DNA of 64,000 bases from Actinospineispora spinosispora DSM 44797. Lineage in GTDB: Bacteria; Actinomycetota; Actinomycetes; Mycobacteriales; Pseudonocardiaceae. Below the pieces are notes generated by a model. The model searched no databases and had not been told where the DNA came from. It saw only the letters and a list, made by a program, of their open reading frames with translations. Shown one piece after another: positions 26,842-36,300 of the stretch (the stretch's first letter is position 1; every line of letters begins with the position of its first letter). The translations under genes were made by a program, and so were the position numbers. The stretch is from positions 1-64,000 of the forward strand of contig NZ_AUBB01000039.1 in assembly GCF_000429025.1 (NCBI RefSeq). Reading direction: 5' to 3'.

Positions 26842-28176
26842 ATGAATTCCAGCCAAGTTCGATATCTGATAGTCGGCGCCGGTATCCATGGCCTTTCCAC
26901 CGCGTGGCAGCTCGCCAGACGGCTGCGCGCGACCGGAAAGGGCGAGGGCAGCGACATTCTGGTGATCGACAAGTCGGGAATCGGTGCCGGAGCGTCCGGA
27001 GTGGCGTGCGGCGTGATTCGCAACAACTATTTCCAGCCCGCGATGCGTGAGCTGATGGCGCATTCGGTCGACGTCTGGGAGAGCGATCCTGAGGCGTTCG
27101 CCTACCACTCCGTCGGCTACCTGCAGGTGGCGCCCGAGGCGATGCGCGCCGATGTGGAGCAGATTTACAAGGAGCAGCGCGCGATCGGCTACGAGTCCGA
27201 GCTGGTCACCGGCGACAAGGACTGCAACCGGTATCTGCTCGACCTGTTCTCGGACTGGAAGGCCGAGGGCATCACGGCGGTCCTGCACGAGAAACGTGGC
27301 GGCTACGCCAACAACGTGGCGTCGCTCAAGGGCCTTGCCGCCAAGGCGGAGGCCGAGGGCGTCCGGATCCGGTCAGGCGTGCGGGTCACCGGCGTGACCG
27401 TCGAGGGCGGAGCGGTCACCTCGGTGCGGACCGACTCGGGCGACATCCGGTGCGAGCAGCTGGTGGTCGCGGTCGGCCCGTGGGTCCGCGACATCTGGTC
27501 AATGCTCGGACTGCCGGACCGTGTCACGGTGGCCGGCCCGGACGGGACGGTCCACACCGAGGCTCCGATGTGGGAGTACTGGGCGCTGCAGGAAGGCACC
27601 CTCGAGGTCGACCCGAAGGAGTTCACGCTCAACAGTGGGACCCTGCCGCCGGTCGTCCACGTCGACTCGGACGAGCCGCTGCTCGACGACACCGACGGCA
27701 GCCTGGTCACCGACCAGATGTGGGGCATCTACTACAAGCCGGACTTCTCGTTCGGCGGGGTGCAGGGCGGCGCGTCCCCGATACGGGTGGCAAAGGCGGC
27801 GGCGGACGTCGAGGTCGACCCGTACGGCACGCAGAGCCCGGAGTTCGTCGTCGGCGAGGACTTCGTCCGCATGTGGACCTCCGCGCTGGCACACTGCCAC
27901 CGCAGGTTCGAAGGCTGCGGAATGCAGTACCGCCGGGAGCCATCCGGCGGGATCGGGGCTTTCACCCCGGACAGCTTCCCCGTGTTCGACCGGTTCCGGC
28001 AGAACGCCTACGTCATCGCCGACTCGAACCACGGCTACAAGATGATCGGCATCGGCGAGCTCGTGGCGAAGGAGCTGCTCGACGAACGGCAGTCCCTGCT
28101 GGAGCCGTTCCGTTTCGACCGGTACGCCAGCGGTCGCCTTCACCCGGTCAGTCACTCACCGTTCCCCTGGAGCTGA
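26842..28176 (+). CDS. DAO-family FAD-dependent oxidoreductase (SoxB/DMGO-like)
   Basis: A 444-aa flavoprotein with the Rossmann motif VGAGIHGLSTAWQLA near the N-terminus and a C-terminal FAD segment GGIGAFTPDSFPVFDRF followed by SNHGYKMIG. It belongs to the same DAO family as sarcosine, dimethylglycine and N-methylglutamate oxidases, but is clearly different from mgdA in this window. Close linkage to purU (4-bp gap), which releases formate from formyl-THF, suggests a demethylation whose C1 unit ends in folate. Dimethylamine, dimethylglycine or a similar N-methyl compound are candidate substrates; this is inference. Start ATG 26842 after GAGAGG. Confidence 0.82.
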   Translation: MNSSQVRYLIVGAGIHGLSTAWQLARRLRATGKGEGSDILVIDKSGIGAGASGVACGVIRNNYFQPAMRELMAHSVDVWESDPEAFAYHSVGYLQVAPEAMRADVEQIYKEQRAIGYESELVTGDKDCNRYLLDLFSDWKAEGITAVLHEKRGGYANNVASLKGLAAKAEAEGVRIRSGVRVTGVTVEGGAVTSVRTDSGDIRCEQLVVAVGPWVRDIWSMLGLPDRVTVAGPDGTVHTEAPMWEYWALQEGTLEVDPKEFTLNSGTLPPVVHVDSDEPLLDDTDGSLVTDQMWGIYYKPDFSFGGVQGGASPIRVAKAAADVEVDPYGTQSPEFVVGEDFVRMWTSALAHCHRRFEGCGMQYRREPSGGIGAFTPDSFPVFDRFRQNAYVIADSNHGYKMIGIGELVAKELLDERQSLLEPFRFDRYASGRLHPVSHSPFPWS

Positions 28177-28180
28177 GCGC

Positions 28181-29083
28181 ATGGAGCAGACACTCACCGC
28201 CCGACGGCCCGTCACCCGACCTCACCAGACCCCGGACCTGGGACGGCTGGTGGTGTCCTGCGCCGACGGTCCCGGCATCGTCTCGGCGATCACCGGTTTC
28301 CTGCACGCCAGAGGCGCGAACATCGTGCAGTCCGACCAGGATTCGACCGATCCGACCGGTGGACAGTTCTTCCTGCGGCTGCTGTTCCACCTGCCCGGGC
28401 TGGCCGGCGAGCTGGACCGGCTGGAACGGGAGTTCGCCACCGAGGTCGCGCAACGTTTCGCCATGTCCTTCCGCATGCGGGATGCGTCGGTGCTGACCAG
28501 GGTCGCACTGTTCGTGTCCCGCTATGACCACTGTCTGCTCGACCTGCTGTGGCGGTGGCGGCGGGGCGAGGTGCCGATGGACGTCGTGCAGGTCGTGTCG
28601 AACCATCCGGACCTCGCGGCCGAGGTCGAGGCGTTCGGGGTGCCGTACGAACACATCCCGGTCACCCGGGCGACGAAGTCCGAGGCGGAGGCGCGCCAGC
28701 TGGAGCTCCTGGCGGGCCGGGTCGACCTGGTCGTCATGGCCCGCTACATGCAGATCCTGTCCGGCGACTTCCTCGATCGGGTCGGCGTTCCGGTGATCAA
28801 CATCCATCATTCGTTCCTGCCGGCCTTCGCCGGGGCCGGGCCGTACGACCAGGCCAAACGTCGTGGCGTGAAGCTGATCGGCGCGACCGCGCACTACGCG
28901 ACCGAGGACCTCGACGAGGGCCCGATCATCGAGCAGGACGTGGCACGGGTCTCGCACCGGCAGAGCGTGTCGGAGCTGGTCCAACGCGGCGCGGACATCG
29001 AACGCACGGTCCTGGCACGCGCGGTGGGCTGGCACTGCGAGGACCGCGTCCTGGTGAACGGTCGCACCACGGTCGTCTTCTGA
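28181..29083 (+). CDS. purU: formyltetrahydrofolate deformylase
   Basis: A 300-aa PurU. An N-terminal ACT domain (about 20-100) precedes the formyltransferase-type domain with NIHHSFLPAFAGAGPYDQA (about 207-225), which carries the catalytic His of the family, and the ATAHYATEDLDEGPII segment. It hydrolyses 10-formyl-THF to formate and THF. In this setting it would drain C1 units made by Tdm and Mgd towards formate, which the Fds complex at 48206-53271 can oxidise. It follows the DAO-family gene after 4 bp and shares its promoter. Confidence 0.93.
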   Translation: MEQTLTARRPVTRPHQTPDLGRLVVSCADGPGIVSAITGFLHARGANIVQSDQDSTDPTGGQFFLRLLFHLPGLAGELDRLEREFATEVAQRFAMSFRMRDASVLTRVALFVSRYDHCLLDLLWRWRRGEVPMDVVQVVSNHPDLAAEVEAFGVPYEHIPVTRATKSEAEARQLELLAGRVDLVVMARYMQILSGDFLDRVGVPVINIHHSFLPAFAGAGPYDQAKRRGVKLIGATAHYATEDLDEGPIIEQDVARVSHRQSVSELVQRGADIERTVLARAVGWHCEDRVLVNGRTTVVF

Positions 29084-29159
29084 CGACACCACGCACCCTC
29101 CGTCCACGCCGCGCCCTGTGCACGGTGCGCGGTGTGGGCGAAGCGTGCGCGGTGTGGTG

Positions 29160-29750
29160 CTAGGCCTGGGTGGGGCGTTGGCGACGGCGGGTCGTGTACC
29201 AGGTGGTGACTACCACTGCCGCCACGATCAGCAGCGCGCCGTAGTTCAGCCACTGGCAGATCGCCTTGTACGCGGCGCCGGTCAGATAGCCGACGACCAC
29301 CAGGCTCGTGCCCCATGCAGCCGCCGTCGGAACGCTGATCGTGGCGAACCGGGAGTAGCTGATGCCCGCGCGGGCCGCGAGTCTCGGCGCGATCGTCCGT
29401 GCACCGACCAGCCACTGGCACAGCGAGAACGCGAGCGGCCCGGTGCGTCGTAGCAGGGCGGTGGCGTGCAGCTGGGGCTTACGCAGGTACGGCCTGCTGG
29501 TCAGGCCGATTCGCCTGCCCCGCAGGTACGCGACCTGCGTGCCGAAGACGGCAGCCGCCGCCGCGGTGCCGACCGCGAGTGCCGGTGCCACGATCCCGAG
29601 GTTGGCCAGGACTCCGAGGGCGAGCACCGCGCTCGCACCGGGCAGGACCACCCCGATCAGGAGGCCGGCCTCGGCCGCGATGAGCGCCCCACCCGCCACC
29701 AGCACGACGGGCGACGGCAGGTCGCGCAGCAGCCAGAGCGGGTCAGGCAT
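29160..29750 (-). CDS. DedA-family membrane protein
   Basis: A 196-aa integral membrane protein with about five hydrophobic segments. The DedA/SNARE-associated core is recognisable in GVVLPGASAVLALGVLA and in RRTGPLAFSLCQWLVGARTIAPRLAARAG, the conserved loop with Arg residues. DedA proteins are proposed lipid or small-molecule transporters that maintain membrane homeostasis. Its start overlaps the stop of the methyltransferase gene by 8 bp, so the two form a coupled pair that probably acts on membrane lipids. Confidence 0.8.
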   Translation of the reverse strand: MPDPLWLLRDLPSPVVLVAGGALIAAEAGLLIGVVLPGASAVLALGVLANLGIVAPALAVGTAAAAAVFGTQVAYLRGRRIGLTSRPYLRKPQLHATALLRRTGPLAFSLCQWLVGARTIAPRLAARAGISYSRFATISVPTAAAWGTSLVVVGYLTGAAYKAICQWLNYGALLIVAAVVVTTWYTTRRRQRPTQA

Positions 29751-30363
29751 CGTTCGCCCGCGTCAGCGGCTTGTGACAGATGTAGACGAACGCCGGAGGC
29801 ACGTTGCGCCACACGGTACGCGTCTCGACGACCTCGTCGAAGTGGGTGTGCAGCATCTCGCGGAACCGCTGTGCGCTGAACAGTGGCGTGGTGTGGCGGT
29901 AGGCGAATGTGCTGAAGCCCGCTCCGGGGGCGAGGAAGCGGCGGATCTGGGTCAACAGCTCCGCCTGCCGGTCCGCGCTGAACAGTGACCAGGGCAATCC
30001 GCTCACCACGGCGTCGGCTCGGGAGACGTCATCGCGGCCCAGTATGGCGCGCAGCTGTGCCACGTCCCCACGCAGGACCCTCATCCTGGGACGGGTGCGC
30101 TCCAAGTGATCCGCCATCGCATCGTCGATCTCGATGCCGTAGTGGACACCCTCACTGGGCAGCCGCTGCTCGATCGCACGGCTCACCGTTCCGGTGCCCG
30201 GGCCGAGCTCGACGACGGTGGGCTCACCTCGCGTGGGGACGACCGTGGCGAGCACCTGGCCCAGACTGTGTGAGCTGGGCGCGACCGCGCCGACGACACC
30301 GGGTCTGCGCAGTGCCGCCGCCAGGAAGATCGGCAGACCGCCCGTGGGATTGATCAATCGCAT
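29743..30363 (-). CDS. class I SAM-dependent methyltransferase (phospholipid methyltransferase-like)
   Basis: A 206-aa methyltransferase. The SAM motif VVELGPGTGTVSRAI is at about residues 50-64, then a GIEIDDAMADHLERTRP segment (acidic end of strand 2) and SGLPWSLFS (motif IV). The layout resembles PmtA-type phosphatidylethanolamine N-methyltransferases and rRNA dimethylases; the coupling to a DedA membrane protein favours a lipid substrate. The start is ATG 30363. A link to the nearby methylated-amine genes is possible, since methylated phospholipids are a source of choline and trimethylamine, but this is speculative. Confidence 0.75.
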   Translation of the reverse strand: MRLINPTGGLPIFLAAALRRPGVVGAVAPSSHSLGQVLATVVPTRGEPTVVELGPGTGTVSRAIEQRLPSEGVHYGIEIDDAMADHLERTRPRMRVLRGDVAQLRAILGRDDVSRADAVVSGLPWSLFSADRQAELLTQIRRFLAPGAGFSTFAYRHTTPLFSAQRFREMLHTHFDEVVETRTVWRNVPPAFVYICHKPLTRANDA

Positions 30364-30615
30364 ACCGCGATCCTGTTCGGAATGCGGCGTCGCGGAATCC
30401 GCTCACGGGCCGTGCCTCGGCGCCGGCGGGAGGAGCCCGTCTCCACCCTCGGGAGGAGGTACCCTAGATGTCCGATTCCCAAGTCTTCGCTGGTGGAAGG
30501 GACGCGCGAGGGCCTGCCGTACGACCTCGCACACCTTGATGTCGTGTCGCGGATATTGCAGCATCCGCGACACGACACGAGGCTCTGCGAAGTGGTGCAG
30601 GTGTGACCGGTGAGA
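30364..30615. other. 252-bp gap with possible gene remnant and hairpin
   Basis: No convincing intact gene. A plus-strand frame ending at TGA 30604-30606 reads protein-like only near its end (YDLAHLDVVSRILQHPRHD), with poor-quality residues before it, so it may be a decayed fragment. A second short frame starts at ATG 30468 after a strong GGGAGGAGG site but stops after 23 codons. The arms 30541-30554 and 30563-30576 form a perfect 14-bp hairpin downstream of the minus-strand GH78 gene and probably act as its terminator. Confidence 0.4.
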
Positions 30616-33330
30616 TCAATGGGGTCCGTCGAACGGGGCGTGGAACGCGTAGCTGCCGGAGGCGACCTGGCAGACCAGCTCGTCCGTGCCGGCCTTCGCG
30701 CTGGTCACGCCCTCGGCCTCAGCGGCCGGATGCCCGCCCTCGCACGCGGCCGTGGGGTCCGATGTCGGGATGTGGACCGTCGCGGTGGCTCCCGGCGGCA
30801 CGGTGACCCGCAGATGGAAGCGACCACCCTCGATGTGCCACGAGCTGCGGACGAGGCCGCGCACACTGTCGTACTCGGCGTGCGCCCGGCGCACGGCCGG
30901 ACCGGGGTGGGGGTGGACCACCAGTTCACGCCAGGCGAGTGAACCGGAGGCCTGGTCGATTCCGGCGACGCCGCGGTAGAGCCATTCGCCGATCGAGCCG
31001 AGGGAGTAGTGGTTGTAGGAGTTCATCGCGGCCGCCTGGACGCCCTTGTCCTCGGTCCACCCGTCCCAGCGCTCCCAGATGGTGGTCGCGCCGTTCGCTA
31101 TCGAGTAGCCCCAGGACGGGTGTTCGGTCTGGACGAGCAGCGCGTGTGCCAGGTCCGCGCGGCCGTGCGCGGTCAACGTCGGCGCCAGCAGCGCCACACC
31201 GAGGAAACCCGTGGTCAACCGGTGACCCCGCGCCTCGATCAAGGTGCACAGCCGGTCGACGGCAGGCACGACCAGCTCGTCCGGGAGGAGCCCGAACGCC
31301 AGCGCGACGAGGTAGCCGGTCTGGGTGTCACCGACGAGCCTGCCCCGCGCGTCGGCGAACTCCGCGGTGAACGCCTCGGCGATCGAGTCGGCGAGCGCGC
31401 CGTAGCGTGCGGCCTCCTCGGTGCGGCCGAGCACGGCGGCGGCCAGCGACACGGTGCGGGCCGAGCGGGCGAAGTACGCGGTGGCCACCAGCTCTGGCGG
31501 GGTGGTGGCGTCGATCTGCAGCCAGTCGCCGTAGTCGTTGCCCCTTCGGTGCCGCCAGACCAGGTCCGGGTTGAACCGGTGCACGTAGTCCACCCAGGCG
31601 CCCATGGCCCCGAAGCACGCGGACAGCGTGTCGCGGTCGCCGTACTCGCGCATCAGCAGCCAGGGGATGAGCACTCCTCCGTCGCCCCAGGCGGGTGCGC
31701 CCTGCCGTTGCCGCAGCCACTGAGTCATGTTGGGTGCTACGTCGGGGAAGGCACCCTCCGCGGTGCATCCACTCAGGACGTCCAGCATCCACCGCCGGTA
31801 GAAGGCGGCGGTGTCGGCGTTGAGACTGGCCGTCGGGGCGAAGATGTGCGCGTCGGCCAGCCAGCCCAGCCGCTCGTCACGCTGCGGACAGTCGGTCGGC
31901 ACCGACACGAAGTTCCCGCGCTGGCTCCAGCGGATGTTCGACTGGAGCCGGTTGACCAGCTCGTTGTCACAGTCGAACGTGCCGACGAACTCCGTGTCGC
32001 TGTGCAGCACGATCGCTGTGACGTCGGCCGGATCGAGATCGCCCGGGTAGCCGGACACCTCGATCCAGCGGAAACCGTGCGTGGTGAACAACGGCTCGAA
32101 CGTCTCGACCTGGCTGCCTCGGGCGTAGTAGATGTCGGTGGCCTCGGCGGAGCGCAGGTTGTCCGTGTAGAGCGCACCGTCGTCGTCGAGCAGCTCACCG
32201 TGGCGCAGCTGCACCCGCTGGCCCGCTCGCGCGCCCCGGACGACCAGCCGCACCCGGCCGGCGAGGTTCTGTCCGAAGTCGACGACGAAGCCCTCGGCGC
32301 GTTCGGTGATCCGGCGGGCAGGAAGCTCCTGGGTGGCTCGCACCGGCTCGTCGCCGGTGGCCACCAGTGTCGACGTGTCGGTGTCCAGCACGACCGCGCG
32401 CGGCCACGCGCTGTCGTCATACCCGGGGAGCCGCCACCCCGGGGTGTCCTCCCTGGCGTCGACCTGTTCGCCCATGAGCAGGTCCGAGTACTGGATGGCG
32501 CCCGGGTGCTCGCGCCAGTTCCCGTCGGTGACCAGCAGCGTCTCACCGTCGGCGCCGCGCAGAACCAGCTGGGCGAGGAACCGCGGCGCGGTGCCGTAGT
32601 GCATGGCCTGATGACGGGCGTCGAAACCGACGTATCCGCTCCACCACCCGTCCGCGACGACGGCGCCGAGCACGTTCTCGCCGCCGCGCAGCAGGTCGGT
32701 GACGTCGTAGGTCTGGTACTGGATGCGATGGCGGTAGTCGGTCCAGCCCGGGGTCAGCTCGTCCTCGCCGACCCGCTCGCCGTTGACCGTCAGCCGGTAG
32801 ACACCGCGGGCCGACGCGTGCACGTACGCGCGGCGCGGTGGCTCGGGGGGCTGGACGACGCGGCGCAGCTGCAGCGGAGCGGCCAGGTGTTCACAGCGCA
32901 GCGATCGATCCCGGTCGGTCGGTACCCCGGGCGGTGGCAGCGTGGTGACGTCTCGACCGATCCAGCTCGCTCGCCATTCCCCGGCCGCCAGCACACCGGT
33001 GGTGAAGCCCGACTCCGCCGAGCCCTCGCCGGCACCGTGCGAGTCCCGCACGGTCACCCGCCAGCGGTAGGCGGTGCTGGAGCGCAACGGCACACCCTGG
33101 TAGGCGATGCCGACCTGATCCGTGGACCGGACCCAGCCGGAGTCCCACATCGTGGTGCCCTCGACCTCGGAGCGGACCTCGACGCGATAGGCCGTCTGGC
33201 GCGAGCCCCGCGCCCCGCCGGTGAGCTTCCAGGACAGCAGGGGACGGCGGGTACCGATCCCGCTCGGCGCGGCGCGGTGCTCACACCGCAGCGCCCGAGG
33301 GCGCAGGATGCCGGGGATGTCAGTGGTCAT
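30616..33330 (-). CDS. alpha-L-rhamnosidase, GH78 family
   Basis: A 904-aa glycoside hydrolase. N-terminal beta-sandwich domains carry RPLLSWKLTGG and SARGVYRLTVNGERVGEDELTP-type segments, and the (alpha/alpha)6 barrel carries DCPQRDERLGWLADA, the GH78 catalytic signature. GDGGVLIPW and ATTIWERWDGWT follow as in the family. It releases L-rhamnose from rhamnosides. No signal peptide is visible, so it probably acts inside the cell on imported oligosaccharides. The start is ATG 33330, overlapping the stop of the GH106-like gene by 4 bp; an apparent extension to 34044 lies inside that gene. Last gene of the MFS-GH106-GH78 operon. Confidence 0.9.
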   Translation of the reverse strand: MTTDIPGILRPRALRCEHRAAPSGIGTRRPLLSWKLTGGARGSRQTAYRVEVRSEVEGTTMWDSGWVRSTDQVGIAYQGVPLRSSTAYRWRVTVRDSHGAGEGSAESGFTTGVLAAGEWRASWIGRDVTTLPPPGVPTDRDRSLRCEHLAAPLQLRRVVQPPEPPRRAYVHASARGVYRLTVNGERVGEDELTPGWTDYRHRIQYQTYDVTDLLRGGENVLGAVVADGWWSGYVGFDARHQAMHYGTAPRFLAQLVLRGADGETLLVTDGNWREHPGAIQYSDLLMGEQVDAREDTPGWRLPGYDDSAWPRAVVLDTDTSTLVATGDEPVRATQELPARRITERAEGFVVDFGQNLAGRVRLVVRGARAGQRVQLRHGELLDDDGALYTDNLRSAEATDIYYARGSQVETFEPLFTTHGFRWIEVSGYPGDLDPADVTAIVLHSDTEFVGTFDCDNELVNRLQSNIRWSQRGNFVSVPTDCPQRDERLGWLADAHIFAPTASLNADTAAFYRRWMLDVLSGCTAEGAFPDVAPNMTQWLRQRQGAPAWGDGGVLIPWLLMREYGDRDTLSACFGAMGAWVDYVHRFNPDLVWRHRRGNDYGDWLQIDATTPPELVATAYFARSARTVSLAAAVLGRTEEAARYGALADSIAEAFTAEFADARGRLVGDTQTGYLVALAFGLLPDELVVPAVDRLCTLIEARGHRLTTGFLGVALLAPTLTAHGRADLAHALLVQTEHPSWGYSIANGATTIWERWDGWTEDKGVQAAAMNSYNHYSLGSIGEWLYRGVAGIDQASGSLAWRELVVHPHPGPAVRRAHAEYDSVRGLVRSSWHIEGGRFHLRVTVPPGATATVHIPTSDPTAACEGGHPAAEAEGVTSAKAGTDELVCQVASGSYAFHAPFDGPH

Positions 33331-36300
33331 GCCTGCCCTTGGTGGTGGTCGATCCGCACCGGGCCGAACAGACCGGTACGGGTCTGCCCCGCGGTGATCG
33401 CCGTGGTCGGTGAGGCGTGTTCCAGGTATCCGGCCAGCGTGCCCCGGACGACGATCTCGAGTGCGTTGTCGCCCGGACGCAGCGCGTCGGTCAGCTCGCT
33501 TCTCCACGGCCCCCAGGCCAGCTGGTCCACCAGGATGCCGTTGACCAGCACATCGGCGGTGCCGCGTACGTCGCCGAGGTGCAGCACGGCGCGCGTCGGC
33601 GGACCGGAAGGGTTGTGGTGCACGGTCGTGCGGTATCGGACCAGCCCACCGAGCCCGCTCAGCCCGAGGTCCTCCCACGGTGGGAACGTTGCGGCGGGGA
33701 CCTCGACCTCGCCGGTCACCGCTTCCACCGCCCCATCGAGCAGTGCGCCGCCTCCCCGACCGTCGACGGCGTCGAAACACAGCAGGACCGGCGTCGTCGC
33801 GGCGAGCGGACCGGGCAGGGAGATCACTCCTCGCTCGACGTGGTGATCGACACCGTCGATGCTCGCGCGGACCGGCAGCGACGTGGGAACGCGCAGCCGC
33901 AGGGTGCCGAGTGGAGCCGGGAACCGCAGCCACTCGGTGCGTGGCCCGGCGCCGTGCGCGTCGGGGATGAGGCGCTCCACCCCGTCGCCGATCCGCCGTG
34001 GCTCCAGCCAGTCCGCCGAGGGGAGCGGGTGCGGCCTGCGCCACGCACAGCGAGTCCTCGGATCCCGGTCACTGTCGCGTCGCGGCTGAACGGGAACCTC
34101 GACACCGTCCAGCCGGGCCGACCAGTGGGACCCGGTGATCAGTCCGGCGCCACGTCGATGCCTCGGCTCCGAGTCGAGCGACGCCGCGGTCGCGCGCCCA
34201 CCGACGCAGGTGAGGCGCAGCGTGACCGAGTTCGGGCCCGCGCGCAGGTGTGACGTGAGGTCGTAGGGATGGACCCGAATCTCCCGGTGACCGGGGTACG
34301 GGTTGAAATCGCCCTGCCTGCCGACCTCGACATCGTTCACCAGCACGCTGCACGGCCCGTCCGAGGCCACCAGCACCACACCGTCGGCGAGTGGGTCGGC
34401 CAGGTCGAGCGCCGTCGTGAGATCGACGGATCGGCCGACCGAGGGTTGTTCGGCACTGATCCACTCCGGCCGGCGGTAGCCCGCGACGTCGTCGATCACC
34501 GCGAACGACGCCCGCACGGGTCCGTCGACGTCGGCGACGAGCTCGATCCGCAGCATGACCCGCCGCGCTCGGGTGTGTTCCGGCAACAGGTGGAACGACT
34601 GGTGGCTACCGTCGTCGCCGTCCAGCTCGATGTCGTCGACGAACACCCGCCGTGCCGCGTTGGCACCCACCGCGAGGTGTAGACCGCCACGTTCGGGCAG
34701 TGTCAGCAGAGTCCGTACGGCCACCCGTCCGCCCGCCGGGACCGACCGCCAGTCCAGGAAGTCCTCCGGGACGTAGCCCTTGGGCCCGAGTGGCTCGGTG
34801 TGGATCGGATCGTTGTGGATGCCCCGCGCCAACGACCAGGAGGCGTCGGTCCACTCGTCGGAACCGGGGCCCCGGACCTGGGCGAACGGGCCGAACCCGG
34901 CGATCGCGGGCTGCCACTGCTCGGGGTCGTCGCCCGAGGCGTGCTCGAACCGCCACACCTCGATCGGCAACGTCCCGCCGCGTCGCTCGGCGGCCAGGTC
35001 GCCCCACTGGTTGTCGAGGGTCGACTCGGCCGAGAGCGTCCACGGTCCGCGCAGGTCGGTCGAGCACTCGACCGCCCCCGGAGCCGTTCTGGTCGGGGAC
35101 CGAAGATCGTTCCCGATGACCACGAGGGCGACCGAGCCGTCCTCGAACGGCACCTCCACCGACCACCCATCCGATGAGCGGGTGACCGTCAGCCCGGTCC
35201 GGTACCCGGTTCGCGGGTCCCACTGCTGGACGGCCGAGGGCGGGAGGCCACGCACCCGGACCGTGGCCCGGCGTTCGCCGACCGGTACGAACCGGTATCC
35301 CGTGTCGCGCAGCTGCGACCAGTACTCCGTCCACGGGAAGCCGGTCTCCGGCCAGTCCCGCTCGTCCAGCTCCACGATCGGAGCCGAGGTCCCGGTGACG
35401 TCGTCGTGGGCCATCAACGCCACCAGGTAGGTGTCGCCGTCGCGGCGCACGAGGCACGGAGCGTCGGCCTCGATCCGCACCGAGCCGCGCACCACCTCGG
35501 CCGGCACCTGTTCGGCGTCCGGAACCAGCCTGATCACACCGGACCGGACGGCATCGGCGAACCGCGACGCGATCTCGGCGTTCTCCCGATGGCCCTCGCC
35601 GAGGAACAGCTCCGGTGCACCGCCGACGCACAGGACCGTGCCGCCGCTCTCGGCGAACCTGATCAGCGTGCGTGCCGTGGTGGTCAGGAGAGCGGCGGGC
35701 CGGGGGAGGACCACCGTCCGGTAGACCTCGTCGCCGACCCGCATTCCCTCCGCCGTCACCTCACCGGAGGCGACCGTCGCCTCGTCGAACGTGTCGTGAT
35801 CGAGCCCGGCACGCTCCAGGACCCCTGGTTTCTCCGCGAACCAGGCGTCGACGCCGTTCAACGCATGGAAACACTCGGTGCTCGCCCGCGCCGGGGCCAG
35901 TGGACCGTCGAAGGTCAGATAGGCCTGCGCGGTGCTGGTCGGCGAGACCAGGATCGTGTCGCACACGTGCGTGCCGGCGGTGAGGACCGAGCACAACCGG
36001 GAGACCGCACCCGCGAACACGTGATAAGCGGGCCAGTACGGCTGACGCCAGCAGGTCGACGGCGCCGCCCACTCCCACCAGCCGCCGACCGTGCTGTAGT
36101 ACACCGCGTGCGGGTTGTAGAGGTTCGCCCCCCGGCGCAGGAACGGCGCGAGCCAGTCGTAGGTCTCTTCGAGCGTTCCGCCCCAGCCGGACGAGTGGAA
36201 GGCCTCGATCCAGGTGCGGCGGTGGCCGTTCGCGTGTGCCAGCGAGCTGTGGACCTTCGCGTCCCCCCAGTGATCGTTGCCCGGCGCGCCGTACCCGGAG

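Noticed and set aside
29125..29157. Tandem copies of GTGCGCGGTGTGG 20 bp apart
   Set aside because: Two short GC-rich copies between convergent genes; no clear function and could be chance in this base composition.
31009..33846. 945-codon open frame on the plus strand opposite the GH78 gene
   Set aside because: It mirrors the codon pattern of the real gene on the other strand; its product is low-complexity and Arg/Val/Gly-rich with no domain. The same holds for long frames opposite fdsB-fdsA (49860-53162), tdm (21274-23073) and the acyl-CoA ligase (59901-62090).
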